Positions 17,393-26,384 are shown, numbered from the stretch's first letter. The stretch: DNA of 62,500 bases from Paenibacillus cellulositrophicus (GCF_009363095.1 NZ_CP045295.1:4347501-4410000); one strand, 5' to 3'. Made by a program: numbers and translations. The notes: generated by a model not told the origin, from the sequence alone.

Positions 17393-17430
17393 AGAAGCAG
17401 CGAATTTCATGGATGAAAGGAAATGTGGAT

Positions 17431-18833
<1,403 letters not shown>

Positions 18834-18837
<4 letters not shown>

Positions 18838-19298
18838 GCGGGGCGGACGGCAACGAACTGCTGCCGGAAAGTGCGGGAAGCTGGATGTTCAGCTACCCGC
18901 CATCCAAGCCGGCCCGGCTGATTCCGCCGATCGTCTTGGCTTATATTGGCGATGCTATCTATGAGGTGGCCATCCGCCAATATTTGATTTCCAAGACGAA
19001 CCTGCGGCCCAATCAGCTGCACCGTTCGGCGACCGGACTCGTCTCAGCCAAGGCCCAGAGCCGGATTGTCGGTGCGCTGGAGGAGATGCTGACCGAAGAG
19101 GAACGCGACGTGGTCCGCCAAGGCCGCAACGCCAAGTCGGGCACCATTCCGAAAAATGCCGACGTGCTGGAATATCGGCATGCCACCGCGTTCGAGTCCC
19201 TGATCGGATACTTGTACTATACCGGGCAGTTCGAGCGCATGCAGGAGTTAATCGACACGGGGATCAAGTTTATAGAGCAGCAGCCCAAGAAGAAATAA
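18834..19298 (+). CDS. mrnC: Mini-ribonuclease III
   Basis: Mini-III is a dimeric RNase III catalytic domain without a dsRNA-binding domain; it matures 23S rRNA ends in Bacillus. The 154-aa protein shows the signature PPIVLAYIGDAIYE with Asp40 and Glu44 as metal ligands, and a second acidic region near ATAFESLIGYLYYTG. The gene overlaps cysS by four bases, so translation is coupled. Its rRNA-processing neighbour rlmB follows 43 nt later. Confidence 0.95.
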
Positions 19299-19341
19299 GA
19301 CGGCAGGCCATCATAGGCAATAAGAATCAGGAGGAAAATCG

Positions 19342-20088
19342 ATGGAGGAAGAAATCATTGCCGGGAAGCATTCGGTCACCGAAGCGCTTCGATCCGGGCG
19401 GACGATCAATAAAATATGGATTGCGGAAAATGCCCAAAAGCATCTGACGCAGCCGATCATTTTCGAGGCCAAAAAGCTTGGCGTCGTCATTCAGCAGGTG
19501 GACAAACGTAAGCTGGACCAGATGGCGCCGGGTATGCAGCATCAAGGGGTAGTGGCGCAGGCGGCGCCTTACGCCTACGCCGAAGTGGAGGACATCCTGC
19601 AGGCCGCGGAAGCCAAGGGGGAATCGCCGTTCATCTTGCTGTTGGATGAGATCGAAGATCCGCACAATCTCGGCTCGATTCTCCGGACCGCAGACTGCAC
19701 CGGCGTTCATGGGGTAATCGTGCCGAAACGCCGGTCGGCGCAGGTTACCGCGACCGTGTCCAAGACGTCCGCCGGCGCCGCCGAATACGTCCCGGTCGCA
19801 CGCGTCACGAACCTGGGGCAGACCATTGAGGAGCTGAAAGAGAGAGGAATTTGGGTCGTCGGTACCGACGTGTCGGCTTCCTCCGAGATGTACGACACGA
19901 ATGTGTTTGACGGCCCCGTCGCCGTGGTCATCGGTAACGAAGGGAAAGGCATGGGCAGACTGATCCGCGAAAAATGCGATGTTTTGGTGAAACTCCCCAT
20001 GAAAGGTCAAATCAACTCGCTTAACGCTTCCGTGGCCGCGGGAGTCGTGATGTACGAAGTTCTGCGCCGGCGCCGCACCCAAGGTTAG
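19342..20088 (+). CDS. rlmB: 23S rRNA 2'-O-ribose methyltransferase (RlmB/TrmH family)
   Basis: This SPOUT-class enzyme is predicted to methylate the ribose of a 23S rRNA guanosine (Gm2251 in E. coli numbering). The 248-aa protein has an N-terminal substrate-binding domain (about 1-75) and the three SPOUT motifs: NLGSILRTADC, VAVVIGNEGKGMGRL and INSLNASVAAGVVMYE, which form the trefoil-knotted SAM site. The ATG at 19342 follows AGGAGG. The next gene, rae1, starts only 5 nt after its stop. The exact target nucleotide is inferred from the family. Confidence 0.93.
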   Translation: MEEEIIAGKHSVTEALRSGRTINKIWIAENAQKHLTQPIIFEAKKLGVVIQQVDKRKLDQMAPGMQHQGVVAQAAPYAYAEVEDILQAAEAKGESPFILLLDEIEDPHNLGSILRTADCTGVHGVIVPKRRSAQVTATVSKTSAGAAEYVPVARVTNLGQTIEELKERGIWVVGTDVSASSEMYDTNVFDGPVAVVIGNEGKGMGRLIREKCDVLVKLPMKGQINSLNASVAAGVVMYEVLRRRRTQG

Positions 20089-20093
20089 CCGGA

Positions 20094-20615
20094 ATGGCGG
20101 CTTTGCGCGATGTGCTTCTGGTCGATGGCTATAATATGATCGGCGGATGGCCGTCCCTTGCAGAGCTGTCGCAGATCAGCATGCAGGAGGCCAGGGACGA
20201 GCTGCTGGCCAGGCTGGCCGATTACCAGGCTTTTTCCGGAAGAAAAGTGATCGCGGTATTTGACGCCTACCGGGTGCCGGGTCTGGGCAAGTCCTTTTCG
20301 CAGAGCAAGGTCCAGGTGTACTTTACGAAGGAGAAGGAGACGGCGGACGAATGCATTGAGCGTCTCGTTGGAGAGCTGACCCGGCGAAGCAGGCAGATCT
20401 ATGTGGCGACCAGCGATTTGATCGAACAGCATGTCATCTTCGCGCGGGGAGCGCTTCGCTTGTCCGCCAGGGAGCTGCTGATCGAAGTGGAGAACAGCGA
20501 GCAGATGATCCAGAAGCGGATCAAGGAAGATCAGGCCAGATCGACGCGCAATACGCTGGACAGCAAGCTGTCGCCGGACATCCGCGAAATCTTCGAACGA
20601 TGGCGGCGGGAATAG
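20094..20615 (+). CDS. rae1: NYN domain endoribonuclease Rae1 (YacP family)
   Basis: Rae1 is a ribosome-associated PIN/NYN-fold endonuclease that in B. subtilis cleaves mRNA in the ribosomal A site. The 173-aa protein begins with the conserved strand LLVDGYNMIGGWP (catalytic Asp11 and Asn14), continues with VIAVFDAYRVPG and ADECIERLVGEL, and has YVATSDLIEQ as the last acidic motif. It is 5 nt downstream of rlmB and almost certainly in the same transcript. sigH, with its own promoter, follows. Function is by family homology. Confidence 0.92.
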   Translation: MAALRDVLLVDGYNMIGGWPSLAELSQISMQEARDELLARLADYQAFSGRKVIAVFDAYRVPGLGKSFSQSKVQVYFTKEKETADECIERLVGELTRRSRQIYVATSDLIEQHVIFARGALRLSARELLIEVENSEQMIQKRIKEDQARSTRNTLDSKLSPDIREIFERWRRE

Positions 20616-20692
20616 CCAACTTTTGTATGAAATGACAAATTTGCAGCTCTTGACAATTTTGCTATCGCTGTTCTTTTTTGGATAATCCGTGG

Positions 20693-20721
20693 TTGACGGC
20701 TCGGAGAGCATCATTTATACT
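20693..20721 (+). promoter_or_regulatory. sigH promoter
   Basis: TTGACG (20693-20698), a 17-nt spacer and TATACT (20716-20721), 56 nt before the sigH start codon. Another TTGACA upstream (20650-20655) has no matching -10. Confidence 0.72.
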
Positions 20722-20776
20722 GTTCGTATATTTCACGAGTAACGGGTACCTTGCGTTGCAGCCGGGGGGTTTCTTG

Positions 20777-21421
20777 GTGAGCGTCGACCTTAAAGAGTTA
20801 ATGTTATCTGATTATGATTACAAGACGGATGAGGACGTAGTCGAATATTTCCGCGAGGGTGACAGTGAAGCGCTGGAATACTTGATCAACAAGTATCGGA
20901 ATTTCGTGCGGGCCAAAGCCAGATCTTATTTTCTGATCGGCGCCGACCGCGAGGATATCATCCAGGAAGGCATGATCGGTTTATACAAATCGATCCGTGA
21001 TTTCAGAGGGGACAAGCAGTCCTCGTTTAAGGCTTTTGCCGAGCTGTGCATTACGAGGCAGATCATTACGGCGATCAAGACCGCGACGAGACAGAAGCAT
21101 ATCCCGCTGAATTCTTACGTGTCGTTGGACAAGCCTATCTATGATGAGGATTCCGACCGTACGCTGCTTGACGTGATTTGCGGCTCGCAGGTATGCGATC
21201 CGGAAGAGCTGATTATTAACCAGGAAGAGTTCGTCGGACTCGAGGACAAGATGTCCGAGATTCTGAGCGACTTGGAGCGCAAAGTGCTGATGCTGTATTT
21301 GGATGGCCGCTCCTATCAGGAAATTGCGGTGGATTTGAAACGGCATGTGAAATCGATCGATAATGCTCTGCAGCGGGTCAAGCGCAAGCTGGAGAGATAT
21401 TTGGAAGTTCGCGACAATTGA
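20777..21421 (+). CDS. sigH: RNA polymerase sigma-H factor
   Basis: SigH directs transition-state and early sporulation transcription. The 214-aa protein has sigma region 2 (about 15-95; core-binding and -10 recognition around DIIQEGMIGLYKSIRDF, with AFAELCITRQIITAIK) and region 4 (about 145-205) with the helix-turn-helix RSYQEIAVDLKRHVKSIDNA. The start is the GTG at 20777 behind GGGGGG at 20765-20770; a TTG one codon earlier is possible, and the longer upstream frame lacks a ribosome binding site. It has its own promoter and terminator, separating it from rae1 and rpmG. Confidence 0.96.
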   Translation: MSVDLKELMLSDYDYKTDEDVVEYFREGDSEALEYLINKYRNFVRAKARSYFLIGADREDIIQEGMIGLYKSIRDFRGDKQSSFKAFAELCITRQIITAIKTATRQKHIPLNSYVSLDKPIYDEDSDRTLLDVICGSQVCDPEELIINQEEFVGLEDKMSEILSDLERKVLMLYLDGRSYQEIAVDLKRHVKSIDNALQRVKRKLERYLEVRDN

Positions 21422-21439
21422 ACAGACGCTAAGGTGAAG

Positions 21440-21465
21440 AAAGGCTCGTAAGGAGTCTTTTTTTA
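21440..21465 (+). terminator. sigH terminator
   Basis: AAGGCTC and GAGTCTT (one wobble pair) form a stem followed by seven T, 20 nt after the sigH stop. Confidence 0.8.
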
Positions 21466-21609
21466 TTCACACCGGAAGTGCCGAGGTTTAACCTCTGGAC
21501 GAATGAATCATACTGGTAAATGAATGCAGGCGGCTTATGATGAGAAAAAAGGCTTGAAACGACAGGGAATCGTGGTTTTTAAACGCGTATTGACAAGGCC
21601 ATTCTTTCG

Positions 21610-21638
21610 TTGACATGGTTTGACCCTTGTGATAAAGT
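21610..21638 (+). promoter_or_regulatory. Promoter of rpmG-secE-nusG
   Basis: A perfect TTGACA (21610-21615), a 17-nt spacer and TAAAGT (21633-21638). The transcript would carry an approximately 180-nt leader before rpmG. No gene is seen between the sigH terminator and this promoter. Confidence 0.7.
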
Positions 21639-21668
21639 GTTTTAGGTAGGCCTAAATTCGCGTGTTTT

Positions 21669-21734
21669 AATGAATGAGAGAGCAAAGGCTTCGGCACGAG
21701 CTTAATCGTTCATTTCGCAGGAACGGTTTTTTTT
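21669..21734 (+). promoter_or_regulatory. Putative attenuator in the rpmG-secE-nusG leader
   Basis: AATCGTTC (21704-21711) and GAACGGTT (21721-21728) form an 8-bp stem (one wobble) followed by a T run: an intrinsic terminator inside the leader, about 90 nt before rpmG. AATGAATGA (21669-21677) can instead pair with TCGTTCATT (21706-21714) over 9 bp, using the same bases as the terminator's 5' arm. The two pairings exclude each other. They are read directly; regulation is inference. I do not recognise the leader as a known Rfam class. Confidence 0.55.
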
Positions 21735-21825
21735 CTTTTCAGCGATGAAAAGTTTAGGCTGTTTCCTACTAGGGATCAATATTGACTCTTCTGAAATAGA
21801 AGGACGTCTTCGGGAGGTGCACAGC

Positions 21826-21975
21826 ATGCGGGTAATTATCACTTTGGCTTGTACGAATTGCAAACAAAGAAACTATACGACGACCAAAAACAAGCGAAAT
21901 CACCCCGACCGCATGGAGATGAAGAAATTTTGCAAGTTTTGTAACGAGCAAACTCCTCATCGCGAAACCAGATAG
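21826..21975 (+). CDS. rpmG: 50S ribosomal protein L33 (zinc-binding form)
   Basis: L33 is a small protein of the large subunit. The 49-aa product has the zinc ribbon Cys9-x2-Cys12 and Cys36-x2-Cys39, so this is the zinc-containing (C+) form; many Bacillales also keep a zinc-free copy for zinc starvation. The frame is open upstream, but the ribosome binding site GGGAGGTG at 21813-21820 sets the ATG at 21826. It leads the rpmG-secE-nusG transcript, 21 nt before secE. Confidence 0.96.
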   Translation: MRVIITLACTNCKQRNYTTTKNKRNHPDRMEMKKFCKFCNEQTPHRETR

Positions 21976-21996
21976 TTTTTTGGAGGTGTAGTCGGC

Positions 21997-22185
21997 GTGA
22001 AAGGTTTCAAGTCTCTGTTTTCCTTTTTCTCTGAAAGCTGGGCGGAACTTAAAAAAGTTCGCTGGCCTAATCGTAAAGAGTTGACGAATTACACGCTTAT
22101 CGTACTTGGCACCATTGCGATCGTCACGATTTATTTTTGGGTTCTAGATATCGGCATTTCCGCTGTGATCGAAGCGATTATTTAA
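21997..22185 (+). CDS. secE: Preprotein translocase subunit SecE
   Basis: SecE clamps SecY in the Sec translocon. The 62-aa protein has the cytoplasmic amphipathic helix with the conserved segment WAELKKVRWPNRKEL and one transmembrane helix (about 35-57), the short Gram-positive form. It starts with GTG at 21997 after GGAGGTG. It is followed by nusG at 22 nt, the near-universal bacterial arrangement. Its partner secY is at 48280. Confidence 0.97.
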   Translation: MKGFKSLFSFFSESWAELKKVRWPNRKELTNYTLIVLGTIAIVTIYFWVLDIGISAVIEAII

Positions 22186-22207
22186 GAAGGGTCCCGGGTG
22201 GCTTGAT

Positions 22208-22741
22208 ATGGAAAAAAGATGGTACGTAGTTCATACCTACTCTGGGTATGAGAATAAGGTCAAAGCCAATTTGGAAAAACGTGTTGAGTCCATGGGCATG
22301 GAAGACAAGATTTTCCGCGTTCTTGTTCCGATGGAAGAAGAAGTGGTAAACAAGGACGGCAAGAAAAAGGTCGTCATGAGAAAGGTTTACCCCGGATATG
22401 TCTTGGTGGAAATGATCCAGACTGACGATTCCTGGTACGTTGTACGCAATACGCCAGGGGTTACGGGATTTGTCGGTTCGACGGGTTCGGGTTCCAAGCC
22501 GACGCCTTTGCTTCCGGAAGAAGTGGAACAGATTCTGAAGCATATGGGTATGGAAGAGCCGAAGCCGAAGATCGAATTCGATATTAAAGAATCCGTACGT
22601 ATCAAAGTTGGTCCTTTTGCGAATTTTGTTGGCTCGGTAGAAGAAATTCTCGTCGACAAGAGCAAGCTGAAGGTACACGTCAACATGTTTGGACGGGAAA
22701 CCCCGCTTGAGCTGGATTATACTCAGGTGGAGAAGATATAA
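22208..22741 (+). CDS. nusG: Transcription termination/antitermination factor NusG
   Basis: NusG binds the RNA polymerase clamp and affects pausing, termination and transcription-translation coupling. The 177-aa protein has an NGN domain (about 1-110; WYVVHTYSGYENKVKANLEKR near the start) and a C-terminal KOW domain (about 125-177; VRIKVGPFANFVGSVEEI). No insertion domain is present. The ATG at 22208 lies 22 nt after secE. In Bacillus NusG promotes sequence-specific pausing, which may matter for the leader RNAs in this region; that link is inference. Confidence 0.97.
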   Translation: MEKRWYVVHTYSGYENKVKANLEKRVESMGMEDKIFRVLVPMEEEVVNKDGKKKVVMRKVYPGYVLVEMIQTDDSWYVVRNTPGVTGFVGSTGSGSKPTPLLPEEVEQILKHMGMEEPKPKIEFDIKESVRIKVGPFANFVGSVEEILVDKSKLKVHVNMFGRETPLELDYTQVEKI

Positions 22742-22758
22742 AGTTCTTCAGGTTTCTT

Positions 22759-22787
22759 GTGGGAGGGCTTCGAGGCCCGCTAACCAC
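22759..22787 (+). promoter_or_regulatory. L1-site-like hairpin upstream of rplK
   Basis: The pattern GTGG-GA-GGGC-TTCGAG-GCCC-GCTAA-CCAC folds as two stems (GTGG/CCAC and GGGC/GCCC) around an asymmetric internal loop, ending 20 nt before rplK. The same outer stem and GA side occur upstream of rplA and in the L1-stalk part of the 23S rRNA in this window (about 442-498). This suggests translational feedback by ribosomal protein L1, which is known for the rplK-rplA operon in other bacteria. Confidence 0.65.
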
Positions 22788-22807
22788 TTTTGAAGGAGGT
22801 GTCTTAC

Positions 22808-23233
22808 ATGGCAAAGAAGGTAATCAAGGTTGTTAAACTGCAAATCCCTGCAGGTAAAGCGAATCCGGCGCCGCCAGTAGGTCCAGCATTGGGTCAAGCA
22901 GGTGTCAACATCATGGCATTCTGTAAAGAATTCAACGCTCGTACCGCTGATCAAGCTGGTCTGATCATTCCGGTTGAAATTTCGGTATTTGAGGATCGTT
23001 CCTTTACGTTCATTACCAAAACTCCACCGGCTGCAGTTCTGCTTCGCGTAGCTGCCAAAATCGAGAAGGGTTCCGGCGAACCTAACAAGAAGAAAGTCGC
23101 TACCGTTAAACGCAGCACTGTCCGTGAAATCGCTGAGCAAAAAATGCCTGACCTGAACGCAGCTTCCGTTGAAGCAGCTATGCGTATGGTTGAAGGTACT
23201 GCGCGCAGCATGGGTATCACAATCGAAGACTAA
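22808..23233 (+). CDS. rplK: 50S ribosomal protein L11
   Basis: L11 forms the base of the GTPase-associated centre on 23S rRNA and is needed for RelA/Rel activation. The 141-aa protein has the standard two domains, with the Pro-rich PAGKANPAPPVGPALGQAGVN segment split here as PAGKANPAP and PPVGPALGQAG. The ATG at 22808 follows GGAGGTG; upstream in-frame codons lack a ribosome binding site. A structured leader precedes it and rplA follows after 83 nt. Confidence 0.98.
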   Translation: MAKKVIKVVKLQIPAGKANPAPPVGPALGQAGVNIMAFCKEFNARTADQAGLIIPVEISVFEDRSFTFITKTPPAAVLLRVAAKIEKGSGEPNKKKVATVKRSTVREIAEQKMPDLNAASVEAAMRMVEGTARSMGITIED

Positions 23234-23275
23234 TTCGGTTTTTCTTGCGACACCCGGCCTATGAGGCCGGCACAT

Positions 23276-23301
23276 GTGGGAGGAATATCCGCTAAAACCA
23301 C
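23276..23301 (+). promoter_or_regulatory. L1-site-like hairpin upstream of rplA
   Basis: GTGG-GA-GGA-ATA-TCC-GCTAAAA-CCAC repeats the motif seen before rplK: outer stem GTGG/CCAC, an inner short stem, GA on one side and GCTAA on the other of the internal loop. It ends 15 nt before the rplA start and overlaps the approach to its ribosome binding site. A separate perfect hairpin, CCGGCC...GGCCGG, lies just upstream (23254-23270) without a T run. Confidence 0.68.
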
Positions 23302-23316
23302 AAAGGAGGAACAAAC

Positions 23317-24009
23317 ATGGCTAAACATGGTAAGAAGTATGTTGAAGCTGCCAAGCTGATCGACAGTGAAGCAGTATACGAGCCAGCAGAAGCTGTAGAG
23401 CTTGTGAAAAAGGCTGCGACTGCCAAGTTCGACGAAACCGTTGAAGTTGCAGTTCGTTTGGGCGTTGACCCACGTAAACAAGACCAAGCCGTTCGTGGTG
23501 TCGTTGTCCTGCCTCATGGCACGGGTAAAACACAACGCGTATTGGTATTTGCGAAAGGTGACAAAGCGAAGGAAGCGGAAGCGGCTGGCGCAGATTTTGT
23601 TGGCGATCAAGACATGATCAACAAGATCCAACAAGGCTGGTTCGAATTCGACGTCTGCGTCGCTACACCTGATATGATGAGCGAAGTCGGTAAACTGGGC
23701 CGTCTGCTCGGTGGTAAAGGCCTTATGCCTAACCCTAAAGCAGGAACAGTTACGTTCGATGTTGCCAAGGCTGTTCAAGAAATCAAAGCCGGTAAAATCG
23801 AATACCGTCTGGACAAAGCAGGTCAAATTCACGCACCGATCGGTAAAGTATCCTTTGATGCGGTCAAACTGAATGAGAACCTCAAATCTCTCATCGACGC
23901 ACTCAACCGTGCTAAACCAGCTGCTGCAAAAGGTGTTTATCTGAAGGGGATCGCCGTATCCTCGACGATGGGACCAAGCGCACGCGTGAATACAGCAACC
24001 TTTAAATAA
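23317..24009 (+). CDS. rplA: 50S ribosomal protein L1
   Basis: L1 binds the mobile stalk of 23S rRNA and helps release deacylated tRNA from the E site. In several bacteria it also represses its own operon by binding mRNA. The 230-aa protein is full length, with the family segments PHGTGK, GRLLGGKGLMPNPKAGTV and the C-terminal SSTMGPSARVN. The ATG at 23317 follows AAAGGAGG. The hairpin just upstream resembles the rRNA L1 site, consistent with autoregulation. Confidence 0.98.
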   Translation: MAKHGKKYVEAAKLIDSEAVYEPAEAVELVKKAATAKFDETVEVAVRLGVDPRKQDQAVRGVVVLPHGTGKTQRVLVFAKGDKAKEAEAAGADFVGDQDMINKIQQGWFEFDVCVATPDMMSEVGKLGRLLGGKGLMPNPKAGTVTFDVAKAVQEIKAGKIEYRLDKAGQIHAPIGKVSFDAVKLNENLKSLIDALNRAKPAAAKGVYLKGIAVSSTMGPSARVNTATFK

Positions 24010-24016
24010 GTTATCG

Positions 24017-24045
24017 TTGACTCGTTCTGAGTTATCTGTTACTAT
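24017..24045 (+). promoter_or_regulatory. Candidate promoter for rplJ-rplL
   Basis: TTGACT (24017-24022), a 17-nt spacer and TACTAT (24040-24045), directly ahead of the L10 leader. The -10 is imperfect. Confidence 0.5.
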
Positions 24046-24094
24046 ATAAAAGTTGTTGTTTAGGTCCTTGTGACCGACCACTAAAGTTGAATAT

Positions 24095-24229
24095 GCTTAC
24101 CGTAGACAGTAGGTGCCTAAGGGCTTAATTTCCTACCGAGGTGTTGTGATAGAATATATATGATTTTCCTGCGCTTTGCCCGGACAATCATCATTCATCA
24201 GGCCTTCGTAAATCTACGGAGGCTTTTTA
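24095..24229 (+). promoter_or_regulatory. Ribosomal protein L10 leader with attenuator
   Basis: The segment around 24098-24150 has the conserved core of the Bacillales L10 leader RNA (CCGTAGACAGTAGGTGC, then TTCCTACCGAGGTGT), which binds L10(L12)4. It is followed by an intrinsic terminator: GCCTTCGTA (24202-24210) and TACGGAGGC (24215-24223) around AATC, then a T run. Excess L10-L7/L12 complex would favour termination before rplJ. The match to the L10 leader is from memory of the family; the terminator is read directly. Confidence 0.82.
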
Positions 24230-24350
24230 CTTGCCTATGAAATCGGAGAAGCCAAGAGTACTCAGACTCGAAGCGGACTCCGACGTAGATCGAACTGGCG
24301 GCCGGCAAGTCCGGCTGGACAGTCATTGAAACTTTCAGGAGGTGTAGACA

Positions 24351-24854
24351 TTGGCAAACGCAAAAGTGATTCAAGCGAAACAAGAAGCTGTAGATGCGGT
24401 AACTGCGAAATTGCGCGAAAGTGCAACGACAGTAGTGGCCGACTACCGTGGATTGAACGTTGCCCAAGCTACCGAACTGCGTAAGCAGCTTCGCGAAGCG
24501 GGTGTTGAATTCCAAGTGTTGAAGAACACTTTGCTGCGCCGTGCGACTGCCGCTGCTGAGCTGACTGAACTGGACGAAGTATTGACCGGTCCAACAGCTA
24601 TCGCATTCAGTGCAGAAGACGCCGTAGCACCAGCTAAAATCCTTAACGATTTTGCTAAGAAGAACGAAGCTTTGAAACTGAAAGGTGCCGTGGTTGAAGG
24701 CCGTGTAGTCGGCGTTGACCAAATCAAGGCGCTGGCAGAACTGCCATCCCGCGAAGGTCTCCTTTCCATGCTCCTCAGCGTGCTTCAAGCTCCAGTTCGC
24801 AACTTCGCGCTTGCAGTTAAGGCTGTGGCTGAGAAAGAAGAACAAGGAGCGTAA
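24351..24854 (+). CDS. rplJ: 50S ribosomal protein L10
   Basis: L10 anchors L7/L12 dimers to the ribosome and, with them, binds the leader upstream to control its own synthesis. The 167-aa protein has the rRNA-binding N-terminal domain (VVADYRGLNVAQATELRKQLR) and the C-terminal helix that holds L7/L12 dimers. It starts with TTG at 24351 after AGGAGGTG; no ATG is available nearby. rplL follows after 65 nt. Confidence 0.97.
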   Translation: MANAKVIQAKQEAVDAVTAKLRESATTVVADYRGLNVAQATELRKQLREAGVEFQVLKNTLLRRATAAAELTELDEVLTGPTAIAFSAEDAVAPAKILNDFAKKNEALKLKGAVVEGRVVGVDQIKALAELPSREGLLSMLLSVLQAPVRNFALAVKAVAEKEEQGA

Positions 24855-24919
24855 GCTTCCCGTTCTGACAGCTTAAAAGCAAACAAAAAATAATTTTATT
24901 ATAAAATGGAGGTTCAACC

Positions 24920-25285
24920 ATGAGTAAAGAGCAAATCTTGGAATCAATCAAAGGTATGACTGTTTTGGAACTGAACGACCTGGTTAAAGCAATCGAAGAA
25001 GAATTCGGCGTAACTGCTGCAGCTCCAGTAGCTGTAGTTGGTGGCGGCGCTGGCGCAGCTGAAGCTGCTGAGCAAACTGAATTCGACGTAATCCTGGCTA
25101 ACGCTGGTGCTTCCAAAATCAACGTTATCAAAGCCGTTCGCGAAATCACAGGTCTTGGCTTGAAAGAAGCTAAAGAACTCGTTGACAACGCTCCAAAACC
25201 ACTGAAAGAAAAAGTGGGTAAAGAAGAAGCTGAATCCGTTAAAGCTAAATTGGAAGAAGCAGGCGCTACTGTAGAAGTGAAGTAA
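24920..25285 (+). CDS. rplL: 50S ribosomal protein L7/L12
   Basis: L7/L12 is the multicopy stalk protein that recruits and activates translational GTPases. The 121-aa acidic protein has the dimerisation N-terminus (about 1-35), an Ala/Gly-rich hinge (APVAVVGGGAGAAEAA) and the C-terminal factor-binding domain with ITGLGLKEAKELVD. The ATG at 24920 follows TGGAGGT. A strong terminator follows, separating it from the methyltransferase gene. Confidence 0.98.
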   Translation: MSKEQILESIKGMTVLELNDLVKAIEEEFGVTAAAPVAVVGGGAGAAEAAEQTEFDVILANAGASKINVIKAVREITGLGLKEAKELVDNAPKPLKEKVGKEEAESVKAKLEEAGATVEVK

Positions 25286-25310
25286 TTCCTTCTCAGTTGA
25301 AGCACATAGC

Positions 25311-25342
25311 AAACCCCTTGATCATTCAAGGGGTTTGTTTTT
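25311..25342 (+). terminator. rplJ-rplL terminator
   Basis: AAACCCCTTG and CAAGGGGTTT form a perfect 10-bp stem around a 6-nt loop, followed by a T-rich tail. Confidence 0.93.
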
Positions 25343-25421
25343 GTAAAACCGCATCCCTTGTGACTAAACGACTAGAACCAGGGGATCCTGTGTAATGAAA
25401 CCAAGGATTCGGAGGGAAAGC

Positions 25422-26027
25422 ATGTCACAGCATTACTATTCCAACCAGCCCGAAGCCGGACATGACCGGCGGAGTCTGGAAGAGCGACTGCGGGGTGCAG
25501 TCTACAAGTTCACGAGCGATGCCGGGGTGTTTTCCAAGAAGGGAATTGATTTTGGCAGCAAGGTGCTGATCGAAGCGATGGATATTCCGCAGGGGGCCGA
25601 GGTTCTGGATGTGGGCTGCGGGTACGGTCCTATCGGACTGGTGGCGGCAAGACTGGCCGGGGATGGGCATGTGACGATGCTGGATGTGAACAGCCGTGCA
25701 GTGGAACTCGCCAAGGAAAATGCCAGGCTGAACGGAATTACGAACGTGACGATTCTGGAGAGCGATCTGCTGCAGCAGGTAGATGGGAAAGCTTTCGATG
25801 TCATCCTGACCAATCCGCCGATTCGTGCCGGCAAGGAAACGGTGCATCGGATTTTCGAGCAGGCGTATGAGCATCTTCGTGAAGGAGGAACCTTGTGGAT
25901 CGTGATTCAGAAGAAGCAGGGGGCACCGTCGGCAAAGGCGAAGCTGGAGAGCTTGTTCGCACAGGTGGAGGAAGTCACCAAGGATAAAGGGTACCGGATT
26001 TTTAAGGCTACAAAATCTTTTCAGTAA
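25422..26027 (+). CDS. RsmC-like class I SAM-dependent methyltransferase (YbxB family)
   Basis: The 201-aa protein is a class I methyltransferase of the RsmC/RlmG type: SAM-binding motif I VLDVGCGYGPIGL, and the catalytic NPPIRAG motif (the NPPF/NPPI signature of N2-guanine rRNA methyltransferases). The target is probably a guanosine in rRNA, but it lacks the extra N-terminal domain of enterobacterial RsmC and the site is unknown. The ATG at 25422 follows GGAGGG; an upstream in-frame ATG at 25395 lacks a good ribosome binding site. In Bacillales it sits regularly between rplL and rpoB. Confidence 0.9.
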   Translation: MSQHYYSNQPEAGHDRRSLEERLRGAVYKFTSDAGVFSKKGIDFGSKVLIEAMDIPQGAEVLDVGCGYGPIGLVAARLAGDGHVTMLDVNSRAVELAKENARLNGITNVTILESDLLQQVDGKAFDVILTNPPIRAGKETVHRIFEQAYEHLREGGTLWIVIQKKQGAPSAKAKLESLFAQVEEVTKDKGYRIFKATKSFQ

Positions 26028-26042
26028 TATGCAATAGGACTA

Positions 26043-26071
26043 TTGACTTGAAAAATCATGTGTGATATTAT
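26043..26071 (+). promoter_or_regulatory. rpoB-rpoC promoter
   Basis: TTGACT (26043-26048), a 17-nt spacer and TATTAT (26066-26071), just after the methyltransferase gene. The resulting rpoB leader would be about 305 nt. Confidence 0.65.
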
Positions 26072-26077
26072 TATAAA

Positions 26078-26366
26078 ATGTCAGTATTAGGATAGGCTTC
26101 TTGTCTTTAGTTGGCTGAAATGTCAATAGTTTTTATGCGGAGATATGCATAAAATAGGGCATGTCCACGTATAATATGTACATTTTGGGCAAATCTACTG
26201 GATATGAAGTCACTTCTATGTTTAGAAGGCAAGACCATGGATAAGTTGCTCTTTGTTCGAAAGCATTCGGGTAAGGGCTTTTCTTTATTTGTGGATGAAT
26301 CCTCTGCATGAATCCATTATAAGGTTCCAAACAGAGGTTCGCAATCAATTTTTAAAGTGAGTAGAC
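26078..26366 (+). other. Long untranslated leader of rpoB
   Basis: About 300 nt between the promoter and rpoB hold no convincing gene. A weak hairpin, CGAAAGC...GGCTTTTC followed by TTTATTT (about 26258-26292), could be a poor terminator. A perfect TATAAT near 26170 has no good -35. I could not assign the leader to any known class. Confidence 0.3.
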
Positions 26367-26384
26367 ATGAGGGGTGAGTTAAAG

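Noticed and set aside
26133..26348. A 71-codon minus-strand open frame in the rpoB leader
   Set aside because: No ribosome binding site, no recognisable sequence and it lies in a transcribed leader.
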